The notes: generated from the sequence alone by a model not told the origin. A stretch of 64,000 nucleotides of DNA from Barnesiella sp. WM24 (GCF_004570975.1 NZ_SPPC01000006.1:1-64000), one strand, 5' to 3'; positions 25,746 to 35,746 are shown, counted from the stretch's first letter. Numbers and translations are program-made.

Positions 25746-28340
25746 TTAGAACTGAGGAGCCTTGAAGAGATTCTGGATGGTAAAGTCAACTTTCACGCTG
25801 TTAGAGAATGCTGCCGCGGGAAGGAGTTCTCCGACAGGAGCACCGAGGGAGGAATTTACCTTCAGAGTCTCATTCCACTGATTGTAGATGGTGAGCTCGT
25901 AGTCCACACCGTTGCCGTCGGCAGAGCCGTTAAGCGCGAGAGAAGGATCGACAATAGCCACTGCATTTCCGTCAACGGCAACACCGTCAAGCGAACATTG
26001 CATGTCGGGGAAAAGACCGTAGAGTCGGGGGATTCTCACACAAAGCACGCGGGGTCCTGCCTGGAAGCCTTCTGCTACCAACTCGGCAGACCATGAGGTA
26101 GGACATGTGAATTCAATCTTATTGTTGTTGATATTCACATTGAAACTCTGAGCGCCTGCGGGAGCATCCCATACACCACCCCAATTTTCGTTCATACCGC
26201 CGACAAACGGGGTGAAGGTCGAAGTTTCGCTGACAAAAATGTCAAATTCAATCTTTTCTGTGAAGTTGATAGCCGGTTCAACCTGCATGTTCTGACCGTT
26301 GCTGAACGGTGATTCAACAACTACGCCATCGGCAGAACCCTTACCGTACACGTTGAAGAGCTCAAAGCGGTAAGCACCGTTATTTTCGATATCGCCGTAG
26401 AACATTTTTGAACCGTCGAAAGCGATTGACTCTCCGTCAAGACGGATATCGGTAACTGTAGCTATCGCACCGGGGAACTTTTCTAACAGTCCGACAATAT
26501 CAATCAGGAATACCTTAGGATCCTTGAATGAGCCTTCATATACAAGTGTATGCTTGCCAAAGATTTCGTCGGGAAGGATTGATGCAAGTTCTGCACCCCA
26601 GATGTCGTTTCCGTCGTTGCCAGCGCAGCTAAACTCAACAGAAAGACCATACTTCTTGCCCTGCGGAATCATGTTGACGCTGACAGTAGCGGGGTCGCTG
26701 TCGCGGAAGAAACCGATCTGGAAGCGTTCGCTGTCAAGAGCAAGAATCTTGATATTGGTCTTATAGTCGGCATAGCCTGACATAGCAGCGGGATGAAGGA
26801 GGTCGATAGAAGAGGTGATAGTCATGTCAGACTCGTTGACGGTGTAAGTACCTTTAGCCTCTGCGCCATCCTGCATCTTCACGATTATATTGCCATCCTC
26901 GGTAAGGGTCATGTAGCCTGAGCAGTCACCGAAAGCCCTTTCATTTGAAGCATCGGCTTCCCAAGCCCATACATCTCCGACAAGGGGCTCCTTGTTGGTA
27001 ACTGTGCGCCAGCAGTCGTCAGTTCCGTAGAAGTGAACCGGACCGTCAAAGCGGATAGACTTTCCTGCATTATAGTCAATCTCCCAAGTGTTGTAGAGCA
27101 ACGACTTGTTGAAGGGGACACTGCGGGCGGTAGAAACGGCACGCACTGAGAGAGCCTGATAAACGGGAGCGTTTACCTTTCCTGCTGAAGAAGAAGAGAA
27201 GTTGTAGGCTACGGCAAACTTGCTGCCCTCGCCAACGATAGAACCAGTGGCATACATACCGTCGACACCCTCGCCGCTCACCTCATTTACGGTGCGGCTG
27301 CCGGCTGCCGGCATGAAAATAGAGTTACCGTTAGGACCGGTGAACTTATAGCCTGAAACGCCATCCTCAAGAGTGATCCACTCCTTGGTACAGTTGTCAA
27401 ACAGTTCCTTGAAGTCAGCGGCAGAAGGAAGAGTGGCACGACCGCCATAAGCACTGTTAGCCACATCGTAAGCTGTGCGGTAAATATCGGAAGAAGCATA
27501 ATCGCTTATAACGGTGGTGTTAAGCACACCGTAGATGTCACCGAAACCGAAACGACCGCCAAGCTCTCCTTCGGAATGTGCACCGACATTATACTTAGCC
27601 CACTTTACAGAGAGGCCAAGGTCAACAAGGTCGTCATTTACGTCAATGGTTGACTCAGAAGTGGTGAAAGTCACCACTTCTCCATAGATGACACCGGCTC
27701 CGAGATCGGCGTAACCGGCATACTTATAGGTAGTAGAGGGCACAAGACCGCTCATGGTGACAACGAAATCTTCGGCATTGACATCAGCGGGAACAATAAG
27801 TCCGGCACGTACATCCTCGTCAGCCTCGACAGTGGCGGGGGCGATGACGATACCATAGGTGGTTCCTGCGGGAGCATTAGTTACGGTAGCACCGAGAGTT
27901 GCAACCACATCAGATATGTTACCTACCGTCTTTGTCTCGACGGTAGCGTCAGTAGTCGTAAGCGATTTTACCTCACCGGTGAAAGTCACCTTGCCCTGAA
28001 GCTTGGCAAAAGCCTGATAGTAGATGGTTGTGCCATCGGCAAGTCCGGTAAGCTCGGCGGTAACCACACCCTCTGCAAGCGAACCGTTGACGCTCTGAGT
28101 AAGACTGTTCTCGTCCATACCGTAGTTAAAACCTACGGTATAGGACTGAGGGGAGCTGTTTTCAAGGCCCTTCACGGTAGCGTGGAGGGTTGCGGTAGTT
28201 GCGGTCACGTCAGCCGAACCGGTCACTACCGACTGGGCGTCGAGAATCGGGGTGGTGTTGACAGTGATGTCATCATCGTTACAAGCCGTGAAGGCAAGCC
28301 CCGCAAACAGCGACAGATAAAGAAATATTTTAGATTTCAT
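25746..28340 (-). CDS. surface glycan-binding lipoprotein with an FSU/DUF1566-like module
   Basis: 864-residue lipoprotein (Cys in FTACNDDD, about residue 19). Two fibronectin-type beta domains (about 35-130 and 131-227) come first. Next is a segment like the FSU/DUF1566 lectin-type module (about 237-410; VDLGLSVKWAKYNVG and FMPAAGSR). Then comes a lipocalin-like middle (about 415-560), and two beta domains with paired IRLDG and SLDGVAVDG stretches (to 864). It lies between SusE-like and GH5 genes, in the position of the glycan-binding protein SGBP-B of xyloglucan loci. It probably holds polysaccharide at the surface; no enzyme motif is seen. Confidence 0.75.
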   Translation of the reverse strand: MKSKIFLYLSLFAGLAFTACNDDDITVNTTPILDAQSVVTGSADVTATTATLHATVKGLENSSPQSYTVGFNYGMDENSLTQSVNGSLAEGVVTAELTGLADGTTIYYQAFAKLQGKVTFTGEVKSLTTTDATVETKTVGNISDVVATLGATVTNAPAGTTYGIVIAPATVEADEDVRAGLIVPADVNAEDFVVTMSGLVPSTTYKYAGYADLGAGVIYGEVVTFTTSESTIDVNDDLVDLGLSVKWAKYNVGAHSEGELGGRFGFGDIYGVLNTTVISDYASSDIYRTAYDVANSAYGGRATLPSAADFKELFDNCTKEWITLEDGVSGYKFTGPNGNSIFMPAAGSRTVNEVSGEGVDGMYATGSIVGEGSKFAVAYNFSSSSAGKVNAPVYQALSVRAVSTARSVPFNKSLLYNTWEIDYNAGKSIRFDGPVHFYGTDDCWRTVTNKEPLVGDVWAWEADASNERAFGDCSGYMTLTEDGNIIVKMQDGAEAKGTYTVNESDMTITSSIDLLHPAAMSGYADYKTNIKILALDSERFQIGFFRDSDPATVSVNMIPQGKKYGLSVEFSCAGNDGNDIWGAELASILPDEIFGKHTLVYEGSFKDPKVFLIDIVGLLEKFPGAIATVTDIRLDGESIAFDGSKMFYGDIENNGAYRFELFNVYGKGSADGVVVESPFSNGQNMQVEPAINFTEKIEFDIFVSETSTFTPFVGGMNENWGGVWDAPAGAQSFNVNINNNKIEFTCPTSWSAELVAEGFQAGPRVLCVRIPRLYGLFPDMQCSLDGVAVDGNAVAIVDPSLALNGSADGNGVDYELTIYNQWNETLKVNSSLGAPVGELLPAAAFSNSVKVDFTIQNLFKAPQF

Positions 28341-28362
28341 AGAAAAATTCTTTATAATTGGT

Positions 28363-30348
28363 TTATTCGATAGTCATCGAGGTAATCACGGGTGTAACGG
28401 CGGTCGGGTCGATGTTTCCGTCCTCATCAAGCGGGCTGGCAACAAGACCTGCCTGCTCGATACAGATAGAAAGACAGCCGGCATCAAAGGTAACAGCACC
28501 GGAACCTTTGGTATTGTCATAGACAATGGTAGTCTCACCGCCGGGCGCTGTGTTGACTGCTACAGAACCGTTATTGAAACCGGAACCGTCGGCACCGGGC
28601 CATACACCGTCTCCCACATTGTGGCAGAGAAGCGCGCGGGGAGCTGCACCTGCATTCCACTCAACACCGTCAAGCTTTAATGTAATCTTCAATACCTGCT
28701 TTTTCTTAACCTTGATAGCGTTGATGTCAACGGGCCATACCTTGTCACCGCCCCATGCGTTGAAGAGCTCAAGACGATAGCAGTTGGCGTTGCCGCTGTC
28801 AAGATAAGACTGAGCTTTAAGGGCATCGTTGTCAACATTGATTACGGTAGGTCCGGTCTGTGCGCCGCCTGCGGGCTCGGGGATAAGATTGAGCACGATG
28901 TAGCGGTTTACAGTGCCGTTCTGGTCGGTTCCATAAGGAATACCGAGCTGAAGGCCATCGTCCACGTTACAGGTGAATACCTGGAAATCAGTACCGGAAA
29001 TCTTCACGTTGCCTGCCTGGAGAAGAGTCACCTCATCTTTGAAGATAACCTGGTTGTCGGCAACCGAGAATGACGTGTTAAACTCGTCATTGCTATATCC
29101 GGCATAGAAATCGTTGACGATATTGGCTTTAAGGCCGTCGCGGGTAAGGGTAAGTGCGAAATCGCCTTCATATACGGGAAGGTCGATATTACCGTAGAGA
29201 CCCTGTGACTCCCACTTATTGGCACCTGTACCATTCCACTGAAGGATGTCGTAAGGGGTCTCCTCGTCAAGATGATAAATCACCTCAGCTCCCACATAGG
29301 TGGTAGTTGCACCGGGAACGGTGAAGAGAAGAGTCTCAAGGTTTTCATGTTCGGGGAACTCGGGCTTAGCCTCCTCGATTAACTCGGGACCGGTGGGGAT
29401 AGTGACTGTGCCGTCCTGAACATCGGCGGCAACAAAGTTCCACACGAGCCACCACGGACCTTCAGAGTTGGTACGCATTGTGGCAAACTGTAGCACGTAA
29501 GGAGTACACTCGATAATCTTGATGTCCTGAGTATAGTTGTCACATACGCCGTCCATTCCCTGGTTGTGCATTGCAAATGTACCACCGTTGAAAGTGATTG
29601 TGGGACGCTTGAGGTCAGAGACATTGAGAGTGAAAGTGCCCTCGACGAGCTCTTCGCCTGAAGCGGTCTTACGCATCTGGGTAAGAGTACAGCCCTTGAT
29701 GGGGTCGAGACCGAAGATCATGTAAGACTCCATGTAGGGGTCAGTGTCAGGTATAAGCCAGCTCTGGAAACCGGGGTCCCAGTTGGGTGCCCAGTTTTCG
29801 CTGCCCAAAAGAAGGTCCTTGTTTTCGACACCGTCATTTTTGACATGGTCGGGGTCAAGATACATCACGGGAGCGGAACCGTAGCCAACACCGTAGCTCT
29901 TGTCCATTACGACCCACTTCTTGGGGTTGCCGTTGCCGTTTTCATCCACACCACCGGCGAGGTTGGTCCAGATGGGGTCGGACAACATGGAGAAGTCATT
30001 CTGCGGCACATTGAAAGTATAGGGATTACCATAGACGGGACCGGCCTGGGTCATTACGCCGAAAGTAACCTCATAGTCACCTGCAAAGGGGAGGTCGATA
30101 GTATAGTCGGAAGACTGGGAACGGCCCTGGGGGGTAACCCACAGGGGAGTCACGCCTTTCATCTTTGACGTGAGGTGGATGACATTGGGATTTTCCGCAT
30201 CGGGCTTCACCTCGAAGGCTGTACCCTGCACGAGCTGTGAGGGGTCAACGGAAGCGGCATCCAGGCTGTAGTCATCGTCGGAGCAAGCGGAAGCCACGAA
30301 GAGCATGCCTGCCGCTGCAAGAAATGAATAAAAACAGTTTAGCTTCAT
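28363..30348 (-). CDS. SusE/SGBP-like surface glycan-binding lipoprotein
   Basis: 661 residues from the start MKLNCFYSF (base 30348). An upstream ATG at 30375 adds nine residues and breaks the lipoprotein signal, so it is rejected. Lipidated Cys lies in VASACSDDD. A PKD/Ig-like N-terminal domain, which SusE and SGBP-B proteins often have, follows (QSSDYTIDL and FAGDYEVTFGV). The rest is beta-rich with aromatic patches (GPWWLVWNF, WNGTGANKWES) and a C-terminal domain containing YRLELFNAWGGD. That phrase resembles the end of the neighbouring 864-residue protein, so the two may share a C-terminal domain type. A glycan-binding role is inferred from operon position. Confidence 0.75.
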   Translation of the reverse strand: MKLNCFYSFLAAAGMLFVASACSDDDYSLDAASVDPSQLVQGTAFEVKPDAENPNVIHLTSKMKGVTPLWVTPQGRSQSSDYTIDLPFAGDYEVTFGVMTQAGPVYGNPYTFNVPQNDFSMLSDPIWTNLAGGVDENGNGNPKKWVVMDKSYGVGYGSAPVMYLDPDHVKNDGVENKDLLLGSENWAPNWDPGFQSWLIPDTDPYMESYMIFGLDPIKGCTLTQMRKTASGEELVEGTFTLNVSDLKRPTITFNGGTFAMHNQGMDGVCDNYTQDIKIIECTPYVLQFATMRTNSEGPWWLVWNFVAADVQDGTVTIPTGPELIEEAKPEFPEHENLETLLFTVPGATTTYVGAEVIYHLDEETPYDILQWNGTGANKWESQGLYGNIDLPVYEGDFALTLTRDGLKANIVNDFYAGYSNDEFNTSFSVADNQVIFKDEVTLLQAGNVKISGTDFQVFTCNVDDGLQLGIPYGTDQNGTVNRYIVLNLIPEPAGGAQTGPTVINVDNDALKAQSYLDSGNANCYRLELFNAWGGDKVWPVDINAIKVKKKQVLKITLKLDGVEWNAGAAPRALLCHNVGDGVWPGADGSGFNNGSVAVNTAPGGETTIVYDNTKGSGAVTFDAGCLSICIEQAGLVASPLDEDGNIDPTAVTPVITSMTIE

Positions 30349-30460
30349 AGTTTTTTCTGGAATTAATTTTCGCAAAATCTAATTGATAGTAAAAGGTTTA
30401 TGGCTATAAACGATATAAAATGATGGAAGTCATCAGGCGGAGGATGCCGCTCTGAGGTAA

Positions 30461-30487
30461 GGAACGATTGTATGCTTTCAATGTTCC
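30461..30487 (-). promoter_or_regulatory. intra-operon hairpin between susD and the first SGBP gene
   Basis: Minus-strand stem of nine pairs with one bulged base (GGAACATTG with CAAT-C-GTTCC, 8-nt loop) in a 232-bp gap inside the operon. No T-run follows, so it may stabilise or process the message rather than end it. The rest of the gap holds no clear ORF or exact TAnnTTTG box. Confidence 0.35.
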
Positions 30488-30580
30488 AAACGCCGCTTCT
30501 TGTCCTATATTGCACATAACTGTTTATTTTATAACCTTTTAACTTTTAGATGATTGAATTGCGAGTTAGCGATTATAAGA

Positions 30581-32254
30581 TTAGTACCAGCCTTCGTTCT
30601 GTTTGAGAACACCGTTGGAAAGGGTAATCTGGTCTTCGGGAATCTGGTTGAGACCCTTGGTCCTGATAATCTTTTCCTTGTTATAGGTCACTGTGCCCGG
30701 CACACCACCGTTAAGCACATCGCCTCCGGAAGCGGCTACAGCGTCGGCAAGAGTCTCCACGCCCTGGCGCAGAAGGTCCCAGTAACGGATACCCTCGAAA
30801 GCAAGCTCGCGGGCACGCTCGTCCATGATGTTCTGCTGAGTCAGCGCGAGTGCGGGCAGACCTGCGCGGCTGCGCACTGCGTTAAGATGATTTGCAGCCT
30901 GTGCAGAGCCAAGCTCGGCAGCCATAAGAAGCACGTCGGCATAGCGCACGATCACCCAGGGCTGTGCGTTACATTCCTGGAATCCGGCAGTACCGGTAGC
31001 GTTGGTGGCGGGCAGTCCGTTGCCAAACACCATCGGGGTATATTTCTTCACGGTGTAGCCTGTATATTCGCGCCAGTCGTTGACAGAGGTCTGCCATCCG
31101 TCTATCTTGTCGCAACCCTCAGCCTCAAGGTCGATCACAGAGGCGGTGTAACGGGGGTCGCCGGCGAGATACTTGTCAATGAAAGCGGGAGTGATGTTGC
31201 AGGCGCCCCATCCTTTGCCATATCCCTTTTCGGTATCGTTAAGGTTACGCATACCCATCATCACAAGCCAGCGGTTAGAGTCATTGTTGCCGTCATAGTC
31301 CTGGGTCGGGGTGAAGTTCTGGGCAAGAATCACCTCAGAGTTGGCGTCGCCGGCATAGGTAGATGAAGAAGACCATCCAAGCTCCCCGGGTATCGGGTCG
31401 AGGGAAGCGGCGGGCCAGAGATTCTTGAAGTTGCTTACAAGCGAGTAGTTGCCGCTTGAGATAACATCCTCGACTGCGGCAAGAGCCTCAGCCTTGGTGC
31501 AGGTACCGGTTGTCTCGCCTGCCTCATTGGTGAAGCCGAGTTCTTTTCCGTAGTAACCGGTATAGTATAAGTACACGCGTGCGAGAAGAGCCTCGGCGGC
31601 ATACTTGGTGATACGTCCGAAATTGTCAGTGCCGAGATTGGCATTGGCGGGGATATTGGCTATCGCATACTTCAGGTCGTCGACGATGAGGGCATAAACC
31701 TCGGCGGGGTCAGCCTGAGCGCGGTTCTCTTCCGACGGAGCGGTAAACAAGGGGATGTTACCCCACATGCGCACCATGTCGAAGTAAAGCAGCGCGCGAA
31801 GAGCGTGAGCCTCACCCATGTAGAGACCCTCGTTGGCGGGATTGCTCCAGGTGTAGGTGTGGGTCAGCATCTCGTTGCAGCGGTAAACACCTGCGTAATA
31901 TACCTTCCAGTTGGTAGAGAAATACTGAAGGTCGGAGGGAGACTGCGACTGGTCAAACTGGTCGAGCATCTGGAATCCGCGACCGTCACCGTTACCTGTC
32001 GAACCGTAGCACTCGTCGCTCATGACGGTTGCCTGGAGATAGATATTGGCGCTACCGGGGTTGGAAGAAATCTGACGCCATCCGTCATAGCATCCGATAA
32101 GCGCACGCCAGGCGTCGCCCTCGGTCTTGTAGAAGTTGCCGGTGGTGGACTCGGTCTTTGACGAGACGTCAAGGAAGCTTTCGGAACAAGACCCGAGGCT
32201 GAGTGCCGTAATCACCACGCCGGCTGTCAATATGTTGGATTTGAATCTTTTCAT
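30581..32254 (-). CDS. SusD-like glycan-binding lipoprotein
   Basis: RagB/SusD-family protein of 557 residues that caps the SusC transporter and binds the glycan outside the cell. Lipidated Cys is in LGSCSESFLD (residue 23), a classic SusD opening. The TPR helices carry AHALRALLYFDMVRMWGNIPLF (quoted in part; about residues 150-170) and the C-terminal signature ERARELAFEGIRYWDLLRQG (about 473-492). It follows susC by 31 bp, and the pair forms one import complex. Confidence 0.97.
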   Translation of the reverse strand: MKRFKSNILTAGVVITALSLGSCSESFLDVSSKTESTTGNFYKTEGDAWRALIGCYDGWRQISSNPGSANIYLQATVMSDECYGSTGNGDGRGFQMLDQFDQSQSPSDLQYFSTNWKVYYAGVYRCNEMLTHTYTWSNPANEGLYMGEAHALRALLYFDMVRMWGNIPLFTAPSEENRAQADPAEVYALIVDDLKYAIANIPANANLGTDNFGRITKYAAEALLARVYLYYTGYYGKELGFTNEAGETTGTCTKAEALAAVEDVISSGNYSLVSNFKNLWPAASLDPIPGELGWSSSSTYAGDANSEVILAQNFTPTQDYDGNNDSNRWLVMMGMRNLNDTEKGYGKGWGACNITPAFIDKYLAGDPRYTASVIDLEAEGCDKIDGWQTSVNDWREYTGYTVKKYTPMVFGNGLPATNATGTAGFQECNAQPWVIVRYADVLLMAAELGSAQAANHLNAVRSRAGLPALALTQQNIMDERARELAFEGIRYWDLLRQGVETLADAVAASGGDVLNGGVPGTVTYNKEKIIRTKGLNQIPEDQITLSNGVLKQNEGWY

Positions 32255-32285
32255 TGTCTATTCAAAGTTTTGTAATTTTTCAATC

Positions 32286-35200
32286 TTAGAATGCAAGGTT
32301 AACACCGATCAGGAATGTGCGGGGACGCGGATAGTAACCGAGGTCTACACCCGACACCCAGCTCTGGGTACCGTAACCGATTTCGGGGTCCATACCGTCA
32401 TACTTGGTGAAAGTAAGGAGGTTCTGAGCCTGGAAATAGAGGCGGCACTGGCTGCACCACTTCTGGTTCATCAACGGCGCGAAGTCGTAACCGAGAGTAA
32501 CGTTGCTGATGCGGAGGAAGTCGCCGTCCTGGATATAAAGGTCGCTGAACTGCCAGTTGATATTGGTGTTGGTCACGCGGGGTATCTTGTTGGATGTGCC
32601 CTCGCCTGTCCAGCGGTCAAGGATGCGCTTGGTGTAGTTGGCTTTCTGGTTTACCTGGTTGCGGTAGCTCTGTACAAGCTTGTTGCCGGCAACTCCGGTA
32701 GCAACGATTCCGAGGTCGAAGTTTTTCCAGTAAAGGTTGATGTTGAAGCCATAAGTGAATTTCGGCATACCGTTACCGAGATTTGTCTTGTCGTTGGCAT
32801 CGATCACGCCGTCATGATTAACATCGACATAGATTACATCACCGGGGCGCGGAGACTCCTGAAGCACACCGTTGCCGGCTGCGATCCAGTCGTTGATCTG
32901 CTGCTCGTTCTGGAAGATACCGGCGGTCTTGTAGCCCCAGAAGTAACCGATGGGCTGACCGTTTTCGGCACGGTAGAATTCAGCTGAGTTGTCATAAAGC
33001 TCATTAGAGTTACCGTGGATGATACCGTCCTCTGTGGGGATAGAGCCTACTTTGTTCTTGTTCCATGCGCCGTTTACGCCGATGCTGTAAGAGAAGTCTT
33101 TTCCTATTACATCATTCCAGGTGACGTTAAACTCGATACCGGTGTTTTTCACGCTACCGCCGTTGATGAAGGGAGCGTCAGTACCGGCAGTGGCGAGCAC
33201 GGGAGCCACAACGAGCCAGTCTTTGGTATTCTTTATGTAGTAGTCGAAGTTAACGGCAAGACGGTTGTTGAGGAAACGTGCGTCAAAACCGAAGTCGGTC
33301 TGTTCCGAGGTCTCCCAAGAGAGGTCGTAGTTGCCGAGACGGCTGGGATATGCACCCCAGTTGTTGCCGAGCACTGTGTCGTAACCTCCGTTGTAGACAC
33401 CGTTGGGTCCGAGATATTCACCGAAGAAGTAGTGGGTGTTCTGAGTCTTGATAGGAGCGAGGAACTGATAGGGGTCGATGCTCTGGTTACCTACGCGACC
33501 CCAGCTTGCACGGATTTTGAGGAAGTCAAGCCATCCGCGGGTAGATTCCATGAACGACTCGCTTGAGAGGTTCCATCCTGCCGATACAGAGGGGAACCAT
33601 CCGAAACGGTGACCGCGGGCGAAGTTGGAGGAACCGTCGCAGCGGAGAGTGAAGTTAATCATGTATTTTTCCGCCCAGTTCCAGCCGAGACGACCGAAGT
33701 AGCTGACGCGGCGGGTCTCATTTTTAGGATAGCCGGAAGCGCTGAGACCGTCGCCGGTAGAAGCGGCTGTACCGTTGCTGATCCACGCATAAGGCCATGT
33801 GTCAAATCCTTCTTTCAGGTAAGCCTGGTTGGCACCAAGGTAAGTACCTGCATAGCGGTAAGCCTCCATACCGATAAGGGCGTTGAAAGCGTGATCCTTG
33901 ATGTTCCAGTCATAAGAAGCGGTGTTGGTCCATGTCATATCAAGGTCATGGTTCATGTTTTGTGACACACGGGTCTGGGAAAGGTTCTGGCTGTAGGGCG
34001 AGAACTGATAGAGCGGAGTGTAGCTGCGGTATTCAGCTGAAGAGTAGCCGATACCGTACACTGTGCGTATGCGGAGGTTCTTGATAGGCTCGACCTGAGC
34101 GTACACGTTGGCGTTGAAGCGGGCCACCTTGTTTTTATTATTGGTGTTGGTCATCATCGCTCCGTAGGGGTTACCCTCGGTAGTGTACCAGTCAGAGTCG
34201 GAGGTGTCGTTGTAGGGTGAGCCGAATTTGCCGTTGTCGCTGTAGACGGGGGCAAGCGGAGTCATGTCAAACGCACCGCGAAGAGAGTTGTTGTACTGGT
34301 TGCCGACACCGATACCCACACTCTTTGTATAAGAGAAAGATGCCTGCTCGCCTACGGTCACGATGCCGTCGAAGAGCTTGTGGTCGGAGTTTATACGGAA
34401 GTTATAGCGAGAATAGTTGGACACATCCTTACCGCCGACGATACCTTCCTGGTCGATATAGCCGAGTGAAAGAGCGTAGGTGCTGTTTGCCGAACCGCCG
34501 GTCACACCGAGGTTGTAGCTCTGAGTGGTGGCGTTGTCCTTGAACATGGTGTCAATCCAGTCAGTGTCGATGACGCCTGTCGGCTGACCGTCGGCACCAT
34601 AGTTCCAGATGCTCTTGAAGCTGCCCCAGTCATAGGGAGCGGCGCCTGAGTTGAGCATTGACTCATCCTGGATGGTCATATATTCATAGGCGTTGAGCAT
34701 CTCCATCTTCTTTGCAGCGCTCTGCCATCCGAAATAGCCGTCAAAGGTCACCTTGGCGCGACCTTCCTTACCCTGCTTGGTGGTGACGAGCACAACACCG
34801 TTGGCAGCCTGCGCACCATAGATAGCGGCAGAGGCGGCATCTTTCAGCACGTCGATTGACTCGATGTCGGAGGGATTGAGGGTGTTGATGTCGCCGGGCA
34901 TTCCGTCAATAAGGTAAAGCGGAGATGAATTTCCGGTTGTTCCGAGACCACGCACAGTCACTTTCATGCCTTCACCGGGCTGACCGGAACTTGAAGCGAT
35001 ATTAACACCGGGGAGCTGTCCCTGCATTGCCTGAAGAGGGCTGGTGGTGTTCATCTTCGCGATGTCATCACCCTTGATCTGGGCGGTGGCTCCGGTGACA
35101 AGCTTTTTCTTCTGCACGCCGTAACCGATCACTACCACCTCGTCAAGCACCTCGGCATTTTCAGAGAGAGCCACGTCAAGGCTCGAACTTGTGACGGTAA

Positions 35201-35483
35201 TCTCACGCGGAGTCATTCCTACGTAAGAAAACACGAGGGTCTGTCCCTTGTCAGCCTTGATAGTGTAATTGCCGTCAATGTCGGTACTGGTACCGGCTGC
35301 GGTACCCTTGACCTGCACAGTCACGCCGATGAGAGGTTCACCGTCGGATGCAGAAGTCACTGTACCGGCCACAGTCAAAGTCTCGGCGCTTATGAAGCCG
35401 ACACTTGCCAACAGGCACAATGTCACCAATGCCGCACGGAAGAAACGCGACTCCCGGCAATGTTCCATTAGTTTTTTTCCCAT
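32286..35483 (-). CDS. SusC-like TonB-dependent outer-membrane transporter
   Basis: 1065 residues: signal peptide (cleavage near ISAE, about 34), carboxypeptidase-D regulatory-like domain (about 38-110, VAGTVTSASDGEPLIGVTV), TonB box area (LDEVVVIGYG, about 116-125), plug domain (about 130-235, with GVNIASSSGQPGEG and PLYLIDGMPG), and a beta-barrel ending in a terminal aromatic strand (LIGVNLAF). Imports oligosaccharides together with the SusD partner. It is the first gene of the minus-strand operon. A 7/8 match to the -7 box (TACTTTTA, 35568-35575) lies about 85 bp upstream in the shared divergent region. Confidence 0.97.
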   Translation of the reverse strand: MGKKLMEHCRESRFFRAALVTLCLLASVGFISAETLTVAGTVTSASDGEPLIGVTVQVKGTAAGTSTDIDGNYTIKADKGQTLVFSYVGMTPREITVTSSSLDVALSENAEVLDEVVVIGYGVQKKKLVTGATAQIKGDDIAKMNTTSPLQAMQGQLPGVNIASSSGQPGEGMKVTVRGLGTTGNSSPLYLIDGMPGDINTLNPSDIESIDVLKDAASAAIYGAQAANGVVLVTTKQGKEGRAKVTFDGYFGWQSAAKKMEMLNAYEYMTIQDESMLNSGAAPYDWGSFKSIWNYGADGQPTGVIDTDWIDTMFKDNATTQSYNLGVTGGSANSTYALSLGYIDQEGIVGGKDVSNYSRYNFRINSDHKLFDGIVTVGEQASFSYTKSVGIGVGNQYNNSLRGAFDMTPLAPVYSDNGKFGSPYNDTSDSDWYTTEGNPYGAMMTNTNNKNKVARFNANVYAQVEPIKNLRIRTVYGIGYSSAEYRSYTPLYQFSPYSQNLSQTRVSQNMNHDLDMTWTNTASYDWNIKDHAFNALIGMEAYRYAGTYLGANQAYLKEGFDTWPYAWISNGTAASTGDGLSASGYPKNETRRVSYFGRLGWNWAEKYMINFTLRCDGSSNFARGHRFGWFPSVSAGWNLSSESFMESTRGWLDFLKIRASWGRVGNQSIDPYQFLAPIKTQNTHYFFGEYLGPNGVYNGGYDTVLGNNWGAYPSRLGNYDLSWETSEQTDFGFDARFLNNRLAVNFDYYIKNTKDWLVVAPVLATAGTDAPFINGGSVKNTGIEFNVTWNDVIGKDFSYSIGVNGAWNKNKVGSIPTEDGIIHGNSNELYDNSAEFYRAENGQPIGYFWGYKTAGIFQNEQQINDWIAAGNGVLQESPRPGDVIYVDVNHDGVIDANDKTNLGNGMPKFTYGFNINLYWKNFDLGIVATGVAGNKLVQSYRNQVNQKANYTKRILDRWTGEGTSNKIPRVTNTNINWQFSDLYIQDGDFLRISNVTLGYDFAPLMNQKWCSQCRLYFQAQNLLTFTKYDGMDPEIGYGTQSWVSGVDLGYYPRPRTFLIGVNLAF

Positions 35484-35643
35484 TGAAAAATGAATTAAAG
35501 TGTTAGAATTAAAGTTTGTTTTAGGTTTGACTTATTCAGACTTAAAAAAGGCTAAATTTTTCAATCGTAAAAGTAGGTTAATTCGATTTAAAAGACTTTA
35601 TAAAATGTGTTGTGAATGGGTATATTTAGCACAAGAAAGTGGT

Positions 35644-35692
35644 TAAAATGTTACATGAACATGTATAAAATGTTTACTTAACATTAAAATGT
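35644..35692. promoter_or_regulatory. three TAAAATGT direct repeats in the divergent PUL promoter region
   Basis: TAAAATGT occurs at 35644, 35666 and 35685, spaced 22 and 19 bp, in the 303-bp gap between susC and the hybrid regulator gene. An AATGTT-TACTT-AACATT inverted repeat (35669-35685) and a 12-bp palindrome ACATGAACATGT (35653-35664) overlap them. The spacing of about two helical turns fits binding of AraC-type DNA-binding domains as tandem subunits. Binding by the neighbouring hybrid regulator is inference. Confidence 0.45.
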
Positions 35693-35738
35693 GTTATATA
35701 GCATGATTTTAACAGTGGTAAAATTGCAAAAATTGCAC

Positions 35739-35746
35739 TAATTTTG
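35739..35746 (+). promoter_or_regulatory. -7 box of the hybrid regulator gene
   Basis: TAATTTTG matches TAnnTTTG exactly, 40 bp before the ATG. No well-spaced TTTG at -33. Confidence 0.5.
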
